This document shows positions 40,717-48,764 of a stretch of DNA of 64,000 nt, piece after piece (the first letter of the stretch is position 1; every line of letters begins with the position of its first letter). The notes beneath the pieces are model-generated. The model was not told the origin of the DNA. It saw only the letters and a program-made list of their open reading frames with translations, and did no database searches. A program made the position numbers and the translations under genes. The stretch comes from Erythrobacter sp. (GTDB lineage: Bacteria; Pseudomonadota; Alphaproteobacteria; Sphingomonadales; Sphingomonadaceae): contig NZ_JASJAP010000001.1 of NCBI RefSeq assembly GCF_030066995.1, forward strand, positions 727,230 to 791,229, given 5' to 3'.

Positions 40717-41612
40717 TGCGGGAAGGCGCGCCTGATCCGGGCCTCTACGACTACCATGCCTATCGCGATCGCCCGAAGCTTGAATGGCCCGGAGGCACAA
40801 CTTGCGCGGTCTGGGTCGCGCCCAATCTTGAATATTACGAGATTGATCCGCCCGCCAATCCGCACCGCAAAAGCTGGCCCAAGCCGCATCCCGATGTCGT
40901 CGGCTTTTCCTATCGCGATCATTCAAACCGCGTGAGCCACTGGCGGATGGCCGATGTGATGAGCCGCCATGGCTTTCCCGGCTCGGTCAGTCTCTCGGTT
41001 GCGCTGTGTGATCACCACCCGGAGGTTGTCGCCGACGGGGCGGAGCGCGGATGGGAGTTCTTCAGCCACGGCATTTACAACACGCGCTATTCTTACGGCA
41101 TGTCCGAGCAGCAGGAGCGTGCGATCATCGAGGACTCGATCGAAACGGTTCAGCGCGCCACTGGGCAACGCATTCGGGGCTGGCTGGCCCCGGCGCTGAC
41201 ACACACGCCGCGCACGCTTGATCTGCTGGCGGAGTATGACTTCACCTACACCTGTGACCTCTATCATGATGATCAGGTGCAGGCGGTGAACGTTGTGAGG
41301 AGCAAGGGTGGGGGTGAACTCGCCTCAATCCCATACAGCCTTGAGGTCAACGATCACTATGGCTTCAACGTCTATGGCATGTCGGGGCGCGAATATGCCG
41401 ACTGCCTGATTAAGCAGTTTGAGCGGCTTGCCGAGGAAGGCGAGCGGACGGGATCGGGCACGGTGATGTGCATTCCACTCCACGCCTATCTCATCGGGCA
41501 GCCGCATCGGATCGGGCCATTTGAGGAAGCGCTCCGCACTATTGCGGCGGACCCGCGCTGCTGGAAGGCGCGCGCAGGCGAGATTGTCGATCATTGGAGG
41601 GCGGCGCAGTGA
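40716..41612 (+). CDS. PuuE-like polysaccharide-deacetylase-fold hydrolase 1
   Basis: A 298-residue enzyme of the group containing PuuE allantoinase and cyclic-imide hydrolases. The N-terminal WPGGTTCAVWVAPNLEYYE, the VSHWRMADVMSRHGFPGSVSLSVALCDHHPEV and EFFSHGIYNTR segments fit the fold; the usual Asp-His-His metal triad is not obvious, as in PuuE. Members act on cyclic amides or their ring-opened forms. It is coupled to the upstream amidase gene. The second copy at 41734 is about one-third identical by eye. The two copies may act on successive ring or amide intermediates. Confidence 0.82.
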   Translation: MREGAPDPGLYDYHAYRDRPKLEWPGGTTCAVWVAPNLEYYEIDPPANPHRKSWPKPHPDVVGFSYRDHSNRVSHWRMADVMSRHGFPGSVSLSVALCDHHPEVVADGAERGWEFFSHGIYNTRYSYGMSEQQERAIIEDSIETVQRATGQRIRGWLAPALTHTPRTLDLLAEYDFTYTCDLYHDDQVQAVNVVRSKGGGELASIPYSLEVNDHYGFNVYGMSGREYADCLIKQFERLAEEGERTGSGTVMCIPLHAYLIGQPHRIGPFEEALRTIAADPRCWKARAGEIVDHWRAAQ

Positions 41613-41629
41613 GCGCATCACGCAAGAAT

Positions 41630-41728
41630 CCGTTCGTGCTGAGCTTGTCGAAGCATAAGGTCGAGCGAAGTCGAGACTGCTCTCGGCTCTGCTCGAGCGT
41701 GCCCTTCGACTTCGCTCAGGGCGAACGG
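41630..41728. repeat. Palindromic REP-like element (26-29 nt arms)
   Basis: Left arm 41630-41655 (CGTTCGTGCTGAGCTTGTCG-AAGCA) and right arm 41700-41728 (TGCCCTTCGACTTCGCTCAG-GGCGAACGG) are inverted partners. This is a dispersed element I associate with proteobacteria and sphingomonads, here inserted between two operon genes. The right arm ends six nt before the next start codon. Confidence 0.78.
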
Positions 41729-41733
41729 GGGGC

Positions 41734-42669
41734 ATGCGTGCGATGAACCTCCCCGCAAATTACACCACCTACCCTCATCGCCATGAGGGCTATGACCACG
41801 ACCTCTACGAATGGTCGAACCTGCACACCCGCGCGCCTGTCTCTTGGCCGGGCGGGGCGAAGGTCGCAGTCTGGCTGTGCGTATCTCTGGAGTGGTTCCC
41901 GATCAAACCGGGCGGCCCGTTCAAAGCGCCCGGCCATATGGTCACGCCCTATCCCGACTATAGGCACTACACGGTGCGCGATTATGGCAGTCGGGTCGGC
42001 GTGTGGCGGATGCTCGATGCGTTCAGGGCCGCAGGGGTGACAGCGAGCTTTGCGACAAACGCTGCCATCGCGGAACGCTATCCGGAGCTGATCGAAGCGG
42101 TGTTGGCTGAGGGCCACGAAATCATCGCGCATTCAACCGATATGAACGGCACGATCACGTCCGACTTGCCGCTGGATGAAGAGCGCGCGCTGATTGCGGA
42201 CAGTCTTACCCGGCTCGAAGCGGCGAGCGGGGTTAAGCCATCGGGTTGGCTCTCAATCGCGCGCTCACAGAGCTTCCATACAGCCGACCTGCTGGCAGAG
42301 CACGGCATCACCTATATGTGCGACTGGGTGAATGATGAACTGCCGTACCGGTTCAATAACGGCGTGGTGAACCTCCCGCTCAACACGGAGCTTTCCGATC
42401 GCATGATTGTCGCGACGCAGCAGCACTCCGCGGAGGGCTGGGCGCAGATGATGCGCGATGCGTTTGACTGGCTGGCGGCTGAGGCAAGCGGCACCGGCTA
42501 CACGCAAGGGGGCGGTCGGATGCTCCCGATCCACCTCACACCCTACATCATGGGCCTGCCCTACCGCATAGGCGCGCTGGAGGAACTGCTCGCCGACTTC
42601 GCCGCGCGCGAGGATGCGTGGTTTGCGACCGGCGCGCAGATTGTGGCCGAATGGGAGGCGCAGCAATGA
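41734..42669 (+). CDS. PuuE-like polysaccharide-deacetylase-fold hydrolase 2
   Basis: A 311-residue paralogue of the preceding enzyme. WPGGAKVAVWLCVSLEWF, YTVRDYGSRVGVWRMLDAFRAAGV, HEIIAHSTDMNG and SGWLSIARSQSFHTADLLAEHGITYMCDW match the PuuE-like pattern. It also has PIHLTPYIMGLPYRIGALEELLA near the end, a block shared with copy 1. ATG 41734 lies right behind the repeat arm, so the ribosome-site context may come from the repeat itself; ATG 41743 is the alternative. Its stop overlaps the aldehyde dehydrogenase gene (ATGA). Confidence 0.82.
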   Translation: MRAMNLPANYTTYPHRHEGYDHDLYEWSNLHTRAPVSWPGGAKVAVWLCVSLEWFPIKPGGPFKAPGHMVTPYPDYRHYTVRDYGSRVGVWRMLDAFRAAGVTASFATNAAIAERYPELIEAVLAEGHEIIAHSTDMNGTITSDLPLDEERALIADSLTRLEAASGVKPSGWLSIARSQSFHTADLLAEHGITYMCDWVNDELPYRFNNGVVNLPLNTELSDRMIVATQQHSAEGWAQMMRDAFDWLAAEASGTGYTQGGGRMLPIHLTPYIMGLPYRIGALEELLADFAAREDAWFATGAQIVAEWEAQQ

Positions 42670-44084
42670 AGGCGCGCAATCCAAGGACGGGCCAGGAGGA
42701 TCACGAATTCGCCGTCAGCTCGCGTGAGGAGATCGCCGCCGAGGCTGCGCGTCTGCGAACGGCGCAGCTCGGATGGGAGGCGATGGGGCCGGAGGGACGC
42801 GCTGCGATCCTCATGCGCTTTGCCGATGCGATGGAGGCTGCGGCCCCGCAGATTGCGGCTGCGCTCCGCGTCGATACCGGGCGCGGCGCGGTGTCATGGA
42901 TCGAAGTGCAGGGCGCGGTCGGCAATATCCGTCGCTGGGCGACACGCGGGCCTGAGCTTTTCGCGTCGCTTGATCGCGGGCCGAAGACCTCCGCCACGCC
43001 GGGGATCGAGATCGTCACCGATTACAGCGCGTTTCCGCTGTTTGGGGCGATTGCCCCGTGGAACTTCCCCGTGATCCTCAGCCATATCGATGCCGTCCCC
43101 GCATTGATGGCGGGGTGTGCTGCATTGGTGAAGCCCTCGGAAGTGACCCCGCGCTTTGTTGAACCGATGCGCGACGTGCTCACGCAAGTGCCCGAATTGC
43201 CGCTTGCCTATGTGATGGGCGGCGCGGATGTGGGGCAGGCTCTGATCGAGGAAGTCGACTATATCTGCTTCACCGGGTCCACCGCCACAGGTCGAAAGGT
43301 AGCAGAGGCCGCCGCCCGCCAACTCATCCCGGCGAATCTGGAACTGGGTGGCAAGGACCCGATGATCATAACCGCCAGCGCCGATCCCGATTGGGCAGCA
43401 GGTGTCGCGCTGCGCAGTTCGATCGTCGCCACCGGGCAGGCGTGCCAGTCGATCGAACGGATCTATGTTGCACGCGAGATCGCAGAGCCGTTCCTGGCGG
43501 CGTTGGTTGCCGGCGCACAAGCGGTCGAGATCACCTATCCCGACGCGGCATCGGGCCATATCGGGCCGTTCATTTTCCCATCGCAGGCGGATAAAGTGCA
43601 GGCGCAGATTGACGATGCCAAAGCGAAAGGCGCCAGGGTCTTGAGCGGAGGCACGGTAGAGGTGCTGGGCGGGGGCAAATATCTGCGGCCCACCATCCTT
43701 GCGGATGTCACGCCGGAGATGGACGTGATGCGGGAGGAGACCTTTGGACCGGTCCTCCCGGTCACAATCTATGACGACCTCGACACCGCAATCACACAGG
43801 CGAACGACACCGAATACGGTCTTTCCGCAGCGATCTTTGCCGGCTCGCTCGAGGAAGCCGCTGAGATCGCGCCGCGGCTCGAGGCGGGAGCAATCTCGCT
43901 TCAGGATGGGGCGTTGACGAGCATGGTGGGTGATGCGACCAACCAGTCGCGCGGCACCAGCGGCCTGGGCCCTAGCCGGATGGGCGACACCGGGCTCACT
44001 CGCTTCCTCCGCGAACAGGCGCATATCCGCCAGACTGGGACACCGTTGCTGATCGACGCCTATCGCGAGGGGCAGGCCGGATGA
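42666..44084 (+). CDS. NAD(P)-dependent aldehyde dehydrogenase
   Basis: A 472-residue enzyme of the ALDH superfamily. The substrate-pocket helix APWNFPVILSHIDAVPALMAGCAALVKPSE is near 135-165; catalytic Glu is in LELGGKDP (about 226) and catalytic Cys in ATGQACQSIERIY (C260). The family C-terminal block EETFGPVLPV is present. The aldehyde is unknown; candidates are semialdehydes produced from the ring-opened compound. Start at ATG 42666, overlapping the upstream stop; the next gene overlaps its stop. This is a continuous coupled operon. Confidence 0.9.
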   Translation: MKARNPRTGQEDHEFAVSSREEIAAEAARLRTAQLGWEAMGPEGRAAILMRFADAMEAAAPQIAAALRVDTGRGAVSWIEVQGAVGNIRRWATRGPELFASLDRGPKTSATPGIEIVTDYSAFPLFGAIAPWNFPVILSHIDAVPALMAGCAALVKPSEVTPRFVEPMRDVLTQVPELPLAYVMGGADVGQALIEEVDYICFTGSTATGRKVAEAAARQLIPANLELGGKDPMIITASADPDWAAGVALRSSIVATGQACQSIERIYVAREIAEPFLAALVAGAQAVEITYPDAASGHIGPFIFPSQADKVQAQIDDAKAKGARVLSGGTVEVLGGGKYLRPTILADVTPEMDVMREETFGPVLPVTIYDDLDTAITQANDTEYGLSAAIFAGSLEEAAEIAPRLEAGAISLQDGALTSMVGDATNQSRGTSGLGPSRMGDTGLTRFLREQAHIRQTGTPLLIDAYREGQAG

Positions 44085-44542
44085 GCAATCGCGCTGCGCT
44101 TGCCGCCGCGATGCCCGCCATGCTGATGCATGATGGCTGGTGGGATGGCTGGTACCGCCATTTCGATGCCGACGGCACGCCGATCGATGCACACAAGGTC
44201 AAAACCCATTGCGAGTTTCCCGACGCTGGCGAGTGGCACTATCTCCAGCACAATTGGCTGAGCTGGGAAGACGGGCGCGAAGCGGCTTACGAATTCGGCG
44301 GCAAGCTGATGGGGGATCGGCTGTTCTGGGACACTGATCGCTTCAACGGCTATTGCTGGCAGACCAGCGAGGCGACGCTGATGCTGAGGCTTGACCGGAT
44401 CGATGAACCCGGCGCCTACTATATTGAGATGATCAATATCGCTCCTGACGGCCAATCGCGCGCGCGGACCTGGCAATGGTTCAAGGACGGTAAGCCCTGG
44501 AAACGCACTCTATGTGATGAATGGAGGATCGAAGCACCGTGA
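44081..44542 (+). CDS. DUF3598-like calycin-type protein (paralogue 2)
   Basis: A 153-residue protein with the same beta-barrel pattern as the one encoded at 38002: MLMHDGWWDGWYRHFDADG at the start, NWLSWEDGREAAYEFGG, FWDTDRFNGYCWQTSEATLML and ARTWQWFKDGKPWKRTL. It lacks a signal peptide. Two members in one island suggest separate ligands or a heterodimer. ATGA overlaps the ALDH stop, and its own stop overlaps a GTG start. Confidence 0.72.
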   Translation: MSNRAALAAAMPAMLMHDGWWDGWYRHFDADGTPIDAHKVKTHCEFPDAGEWHYLQHNWLSWEDGREAAYEFGGKLMGDRLFWDTDRFNGYCWQTSEATLMLRLDRIDEPGAYYIEMINIAPDGQSRARTWQWFKDGKPWKRTLCDEWRIEAP

Positions 44543-45048
44543 TCTCACCAGTTCTTTTGATGTTGCTACAAGGTGTCGCTGCGGGCGAGGCCCCGCCGCC
44601 GCCGCAATCCACCTGTGACAAGCCGGTTTACATGGTGGTCGAAGGCGTAACGCTCGACCGTGCGCGCATGGGCCATTACGCGGCCGCGATCGCGAAGAGC
44701 AAACTCTACCAGAAGCTCGGCGGATATTACGTCACCAGCCCGCGCCCGGTTGAAGTGTTCGAAGGCGAACTGCCAGACGATTACGTCAATCTCACCGTTC
44801 GCTTTCCCTGTATCGAGAACGCGCGCATCTTCTGGAATAGCAAGGTCTATCAGGAGACGATCCGCCCCATTCGCCTCAATCCCAGCGCGGGCGATTACCG
44901 GGTCACGATCTACTACGAAGCGCCCTTGCGCGAAGACATGGTCGATCGGGTCGGCGATGCGCGCTTCCTTGCCGACTTTTCAGAGCCCGACATTCCCCAG
45001 GTCGATCCGCCTGTGGTGGGGCCGGACGCACCGGGAGAAAGCGAATGA
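44539..45048 (+). CDS. Secreted DUF1330-like protein
   Basis: A 169-residue protein if started at GTG 44539, which lies in a GTGA overlap with the upstream stop and has GGAGGA ten nt before. A short signal segment (ISPVLLMLLQGVAAGEA) precedes the domain VYMVVEGVTLDRARMGHYAAAIAKSKLYQKLGGYYVTSPRPVEVFEGELPDDYVNLTVRFP, which carries DUF1330-like strands, followed by a Pro-rich tail. An ATG 44521 in the same frame is the alternative. It should be periplasmic. A cytoplasmic paralogue lies at 32518. The function is unknown. Confidence 0.68.
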   Translation: MISPVLLMLLQGVAAGEAPPPPQSTCDKPVYMVVEGVTLDRARMGHYAAAIAKSKLYQKLGGYYVTSPRPVEVFEGELPDDYVNLTVRFPCIENARIFWNSKVYQETIRPIRLNPSAGDYRVTIYYEAPLREDMVDRVGDARFLADFSEPDIPQVDPPVVGPDAPGESE

Positions 45049-46232
45049 GCGTTGAACTCCAGCACCCGATGAAGGCCGAGGCGACACCCGAAGAGGTCGC
45101 ACGGGGCCGCTTCGTCTCAGCGATGCGCAGCCTGATCCTCAACGATCTCGCGGGCGACATGCGCGCGGCGTATGATCGCCGTGCCGCGCCCGCTTTTCGT
45201 AAAGAGCACGGTCGCGATCCGGCGACCAGTCGCGAGGCGCATCAGGCGCTGCGCGGCGATCCGGCGTTCAACATCTATTCGGCGATGCGGGTGCAGGCGC
45301 AGAAAATGGTCTGGGCGAGCGTGGCCGAGAGTGTTGAGCGCGAGGCTGACCGGCTGTCCGCTGAAGCGGCCAAGGTTGCCGATCAGGATGGCTCACTCAC
45401 TCTCGATCCTGGCCTTGATGTGCCGAAAAATGTCCATGCAATCGATGTCCATCTGATGCCCGGCAGCTACACGCGCGGGGCCGATAGCCTGGAAGCGGGA
45501 GCGGTTTATGATCGCGGTCTTGCGGTGTTCTCCATGGGGCTGATGGGCGCCAATCTCGATGACATTGGCCTTTCGATGAGCCAGTATGTCAAGCAGCGCT
45601 TCCCCGATTTCGCACCCCGGCGGATCCTCGATACCGGGTGCATGATCGGGCACAACACGTTGCCCTGGAAGCAAGCCTATCCTGAGGCCGATGTCGTGGC
45701 GATCGATGCCGCGCCCGGCCCGCTGACCTACGGCAGCGCGCGGGCAAAGATGCAGGGGCAGGCGGTTGAATTCCGCCAGATGTGCGCCGATGATCTCGCC
45801 TTCGAAGACGCAAGCTTTGACATCGTCTGGTCGAGCATGTTCCTGCACGAGCTTTCAAAAAAGCAACGCGCCAAGTGCTTTGAAGAGGCCTATCGGGTGC
45901 TGAAGCCGGGCGGGCTCGTCATCCATATGGAGCTGCCGCCGAACGCCCAGATGGGCGCGTTTGATGGCTTCTATCTCGACTGGGACAGCTATTATAACAA
46001 CGAGCCCTACTACAAAGGCTATCGCGATGAAGTCCCGCGTGATCTTTGCGCGCGCGCCGGATTTGCCGAAGATGACTTCTTTGAATTCGTCGTGCCGTCC
46101 ATCGGGATCTATGGCGAACAGGCCGTGGCAGACGCCGCCAGCGGCGACCGGGCCGAGGGCGTGGGGCAAGAGACCACCGGGCGGCTAGCCGAAGGCGTGA
46201 TGTGGTACGGCTTTGGAGCTTGGAAACGATGA
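45045..46232 (+). CDS. SAM-dependent class I methyltransferase with N-terminal extension (paralogue 2)
   Basis: A 395-residue paralogue of the enzyme at 30156. Shared landmarks are AFRKEHGRDP in the helical extension, motif I ILDTGCMIGHNTLPWKQAYPEADVVAIDAAPG (motif core at about 188-198), WSSMFLHELS and VLKPGGLVIHMELP. The variable C-terminus begins after this. The two paralogues share a similar roughly 170-residue extension not typical of most class I methyltransferases. ATGA couplings link it to the DUF1330-like gene before it and the small partner after it. The methyl acceptor is unknown. Confidence 0.84.
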   Translation: MSVELQHPMKAEATPEEVARGRFVSAMRSLILNDLAGDMRAAYDRRAAPAFRKEHGRDPATSREAHQALRGDPAFNIYSAMRVQAQKMVWASVAESVEREADRLSAEAAKVADQDGSLTLDPGLDVPKNVHAIDVHLMPGSYTRGADSLEAGAVYDRGLAVFSMGLMGANLDDIGLSMSQYVKQRFPDFAPRRILDTGCMIGHNTLPWKQAYPEADVVAIDAAPGPLTYGSARAKMQGQAVEFRQMCADDLAFEDASFDIVWSSMFLHELSKKQRAKCFEEAYRVLKPGGLVIHMELPPNAQMGAFDGFYLDWDSYYNNEPYYKGYRDEVPRDLCARAGFAEDDFFEFVVPSIGIYGEQAVADAASGDRAEGVGQETTGRLAEGVMWYGFGAWKR

Positions 46233-46477
46233 GCGATCCGCTGCGGCCAGAGGATGCTCCGCCCAACCTCTACGACGATCAGGGCAATCCGCGGTTCTTT
46301 GCCGATCCGGGCATGGACCGGTTTGTGGCGGTGGTCATGAATCTCGCGCAGGAAGTGTGGGTGCAGGAAGAGCGGCTGCTGGCTCTCGAGGAAGCGAAGT
46401 CCGGTACCTCGATCGATAAGGATGCGCGCGCCAAGGAATTCATTGACCGGGTCTTTGCGCCCATCAGGGAGGCATGA
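46229..46477 (+). CDS. Small partner protein of methyltransferase 2
   Basis: An 82-residue soluble protein. Its core RFFADPGMDRFVAVVMNLAQEVWVQEERLLALE matches the core of the partner encoded after methyltransferase 1. The ATG lies inside the methyltransferase stop. It lacks the first-copy extension after the helix. Function is unknown; conservation of gene order suggests an obligate subunit. Confidence 0.7.
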   Translation: MSDPLRPEDAPPNLYDDQGNPRFFADPGMDRFVAVVMNLAQEVWVQEERLLALEEAKSGTSIDKDARAKEFIDRVFAPIREA

Positions 46478-46481
46478 GGCG

Positions 46482-47507
46482 ATGATGGCATGGGAAATCG
46501 GCCCGCGCGGCGGCATTGACAACATGCGTCTGGTTGAACGTCCTGATCCCGTCGCAGGACCCGGAGAAATGGTCGTGCGGGTGACGGCAGCAGGGCTGAA
46601 CTACCGGGATCTCATGATCCTGCGCGGGCATTATGGCAGCGACATCCCCGAAACGCGCATTCCGCTTACCGATGGCGTGGGGGTGGTTGAGGCTCTGGGT
46701 GAAGGCGTGACCGGGTTTGCGGTTGGTGACCGGGTGATCGCTGCCAACTTCGTCGATTGGGATCCTGAGGGAGAGTTTGGCTACCACATCTTCGCGCGCG
46801 ATATTGGAGTGACGATGGATGGCTGGTGTGCGGAGAAGGTGGTGATCCCGGCCAATGCAGCGATCGCTGTGCCCGATGCGATCAGCGATGAGACCGCCGC
46901 CACGCTGGCCGTCGTAGCGGGCACTGTGTGGCACGCCATGGTGGCGTTCGGAGAGGCGGGGCCGGGCAAGCTTGTCCTCGCGCAAGGAACCGGCGGTGTC
47001 TCGATCTTCGCGCTGCAATTGGCCAAGGCGCTGGGAGCGGACTTCGCGATCACCTCCTCCAGCGATGCCAAGCTCGCCAAAGCGCGCGAGATGGGCGCGG
47101 ACTATACGGTCAACTACAAGGCGCAGCCTGATTGGTCAGCCGCTTTGCTTGAGGCAACTGGCGGACGCGGTGCGGACGTAGTCGTCGATACGGTCGGCTT
47201 TGCGGACTTTGCCCAGACCTTGGCGGCGACCGGTCTCGAAGGTCGCATCGGCACGATTGGCGCCTTGAAGGGATCACCGCAGGAGCCCGGAGACTTTGGC
47301 CAAGGTCCGATCCTGGGCAAGAACATCACGATCAAAGGCATAACCAGCGGCCATCGCGGCCATGTAGAACAGGCGGCCAAAGTGCTGGCGGACAAGGGCG
47401 TCGAGACACTGGTCGATAGCGTGTTTGGCTTTGATGACGTCAAACAGGCCTACACCCATCTCGAAAGCGGGGGGCATATCGGCAAGGTGATGGTGCGGGT
47501 GGGGTGA
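46482..47507 (+). CDS. Zinc-free MDR oxidoreductase (quinone reductase-like)
   Basis: A 341-residue medium-chain dehydrogenase/reductase. LNYRDLMILRGHYG replaces the zinc-binding Cys site, and VGDRVIAANFVDW and LVLAQGTGGVSIFALQLAKALGADFAITSSS (NADPH-binding Rossmann) are clear, as is HIGKVMVRVG at the C-terminus. It would reduce an enone, quinone or similar acceptor with NADPH. It is the last gene of the plus-strand operon, 4 nt after the small partner gene. Confidence 0.85.
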   Translation: MMAWEIGPRGGIDNMRLVERPDPVAGPGEMVVRVTAAGLNYRDLMILRGHYGSDIPETRIPLTDGVGVVEALGEGVTGFAVGDRVIAANFVDWDPEGEFGYHIFARDIGVTMDGWCAEKVVIPANAAIAVPDAISDETAATLAVVAGTVWHAMVAFGEAGPGKLVLAQGTGGVSIFALQLAKALGADFAITSSSDAKLAKAREMGADYTVNYKAQPDWSAALLEATGGRGADVVVDTVGFADFAQTLAATGLEGRIGTIGALKGSPQEPGDFGQGPILGKNITIKGITSGHRGHVEQAAKVLADKGVETLVDSVFGFDDVKQAYTHLESGGHIGKVMVRVG

Positions 47508-47648
47508 GTGCGTATCCTGCGCATGTAGGTTGAACCAGCCTGCGACCTCTAAGCGAGCATCTCAACCAACGCGCTCTAACAGGGAGGCGAGCCTGTTCAA
47601 CAACACCTTGCCGCGCTAAGCCACTCAAGCCCTTACGGAGGTTGTACG

Positions 47649-48005
47649 GTGCACAAGCGACTTCTCATCTTGCTGGTTCCCCTCCTTGTTGCCGCTTGCG
47701 TAACGGATCGCGATGCGAGTGATTTGTCAAAGAGTGCCAAGCAGGGCAGGGACTTCGCACAAGCGAACTGCGCTGGATGTCACGCGCTTGATGACGGTGT
47801 GTCGCCCAGTCCCAATGCGCCCAGCCTTCGCAGGGCGGCTCACCGTCTGCCTGACTGGGCAGTCGCCGGGTCTTTCAAGCGCGGCGTGCAAGTGGGCCAT
47901 ACCATGGAAATGCCCGTATTCGTGTTTGAAGATGACGACGTTGCCAACCTGCTCGCCTATTTCGAGGTATTGAAAGAGCGAGAACTAGGGGCGGAGGTCC
48001 GCTGA
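47649..48005 (+). CDS. Small c-type cytochrome lipoprotein
   Basis: A 118-residue protein with a lipoprotein signal (LLVAACV, Cys about 17) and one haem-binding motif CAGCH (about 41-45). Met85 or Met87 (HTMEMP) may be the second haem ligand. The C-terminal VFEDDDVANLLAYFEVL is typical of class I cytochromes. It starts with GTG behind GGAGG and would carry electrons in the periplasm, perhaps for the FAD oxidase or alcohol oxidation of this island; no direct link is visible. It is monocistronic and convergent with 48039. Confidence 0.82.
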   Translation: MHKRLLILLVPLLVAACVTDRDASDLSKSAKQGRDFAQANCAGCHALDDGVSPSPNAPSLRRAAHRLPDWAVAGSFKRGVQVGHTMEMPVFVFEDDDVANLLAYFEVLKERELGAEVR

Positions 48006-48038
48006 AAACTGGGATCAGCGGGCACTTGTCCTAAATGC

Positions 48039-48764
48039 TCACCGCTCCAGCTCAACCAGCTCGTAGCGGTTGCACATATAGCCATCGATCGCGCCGTAGA
48101 CGAGTACGTGGTCCTCATCGGCGGTGACCCACATGTCGTAATCGGGGTGCGTCTTGCCGCCCATTCCATCGCCGCTGTCGTCCACAAAGCGGAAGTGAAG
48201 GCAGGCGAACGTGCCCGCAGCGACGGTCTTCTCTGCTTCGCCAACATATTCGAGCGTGATGAAGACTTCGGCGATTTGCGGCGGGGTCGCGCCGCGATGG
48301 TCGGGGGAGGGGAGAAAGACGCGCAGCTTGCGTTTATGCGGACCCTTGGAGACATCCATGATCCGCGTCAGGAACCCATCGCCCACAATCGGATGCGTGC
48401 CGAAACCGTCGAATTCGCCGATATCCTCACGCAGTTCGGAGTTGCGCCCGATGGACGGCCCCTGGCTTTCACACAGGATCGCATTGTTCTCGGGCTGATA
48501 GGCCATCCAGCCCGAGCCAAGAAACTCATCGCCCAGCGTCAGGTGGACCAGCAGGTTTCGCGGCATCTTATCCGGGCCGATATGGCAGGTGATGTTGCGC
48601 AAAACGGTGGGGTCTGGCTCCTCAATCTCGCACTGCGCGGTCATGATCACCGAGCCGTCTGCGTGGTGTGAAAAGTTGAACCATTCGCGCCCGCGCTCAC
48701 GGCCTTCCCATTCGGGTTTGGTCGAGGTGTAGCTTATCCGGCCCCGGACATTACGGTGTTTCAT
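48039..48764 (-). CDS. Unrecognised beta-rich protein
   Basis: A 241-residue soluble protein without signal peptide. The sequence has alternating beta segments (REWFNFSHHADGSVIMTAQCEIEEPDPTVLR, NLLVHLTLGDEFLGSGWMAYQ, KLRVFLPSPDH, FACLHFRFVDDSGDG, YDMWVTADEDHVLVYGAID) that suggest a beta-barrel, possibly calycin or DUF3108-like. I do not recognise a named family. Its ATG overlaps the stop of the nitrilase-like gene, and it is the last gene of the minus-strand operon starting at 57386. Confidence 0.65.
   Translation of the reverse strand: MKHRNVRGRISYTSTKPEWEGRERGREWFNFSHHADGSVIMTAQCEIEEPDPTVLRNITCHIGPDKMPRNLLVHLTLGDEFLGSGWMAYQPENNAILCESQGPSIGRNSELREDIGEFDGFGTHPIVGDGFLTRIMDVSKGPHKRKLRVFLPSPDHRGATPPQIAEVFITLEYVGEAEKTVAAGTFACLHFRFVDDSGDGMGGKTHPDYDMWVTADEDHVLVYGAIDGYMCNRYELVELER

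Noticed and set aside
47636-47651. TACGGAGGTTGTACGG before the cytochrome c gene, similar to the 16-bp dyad
   Set aside because: It has one extra base in the middle, sits directly against the GTG start, and its GGAGG is needed as ribosome site. The gene is far from the other dyads.
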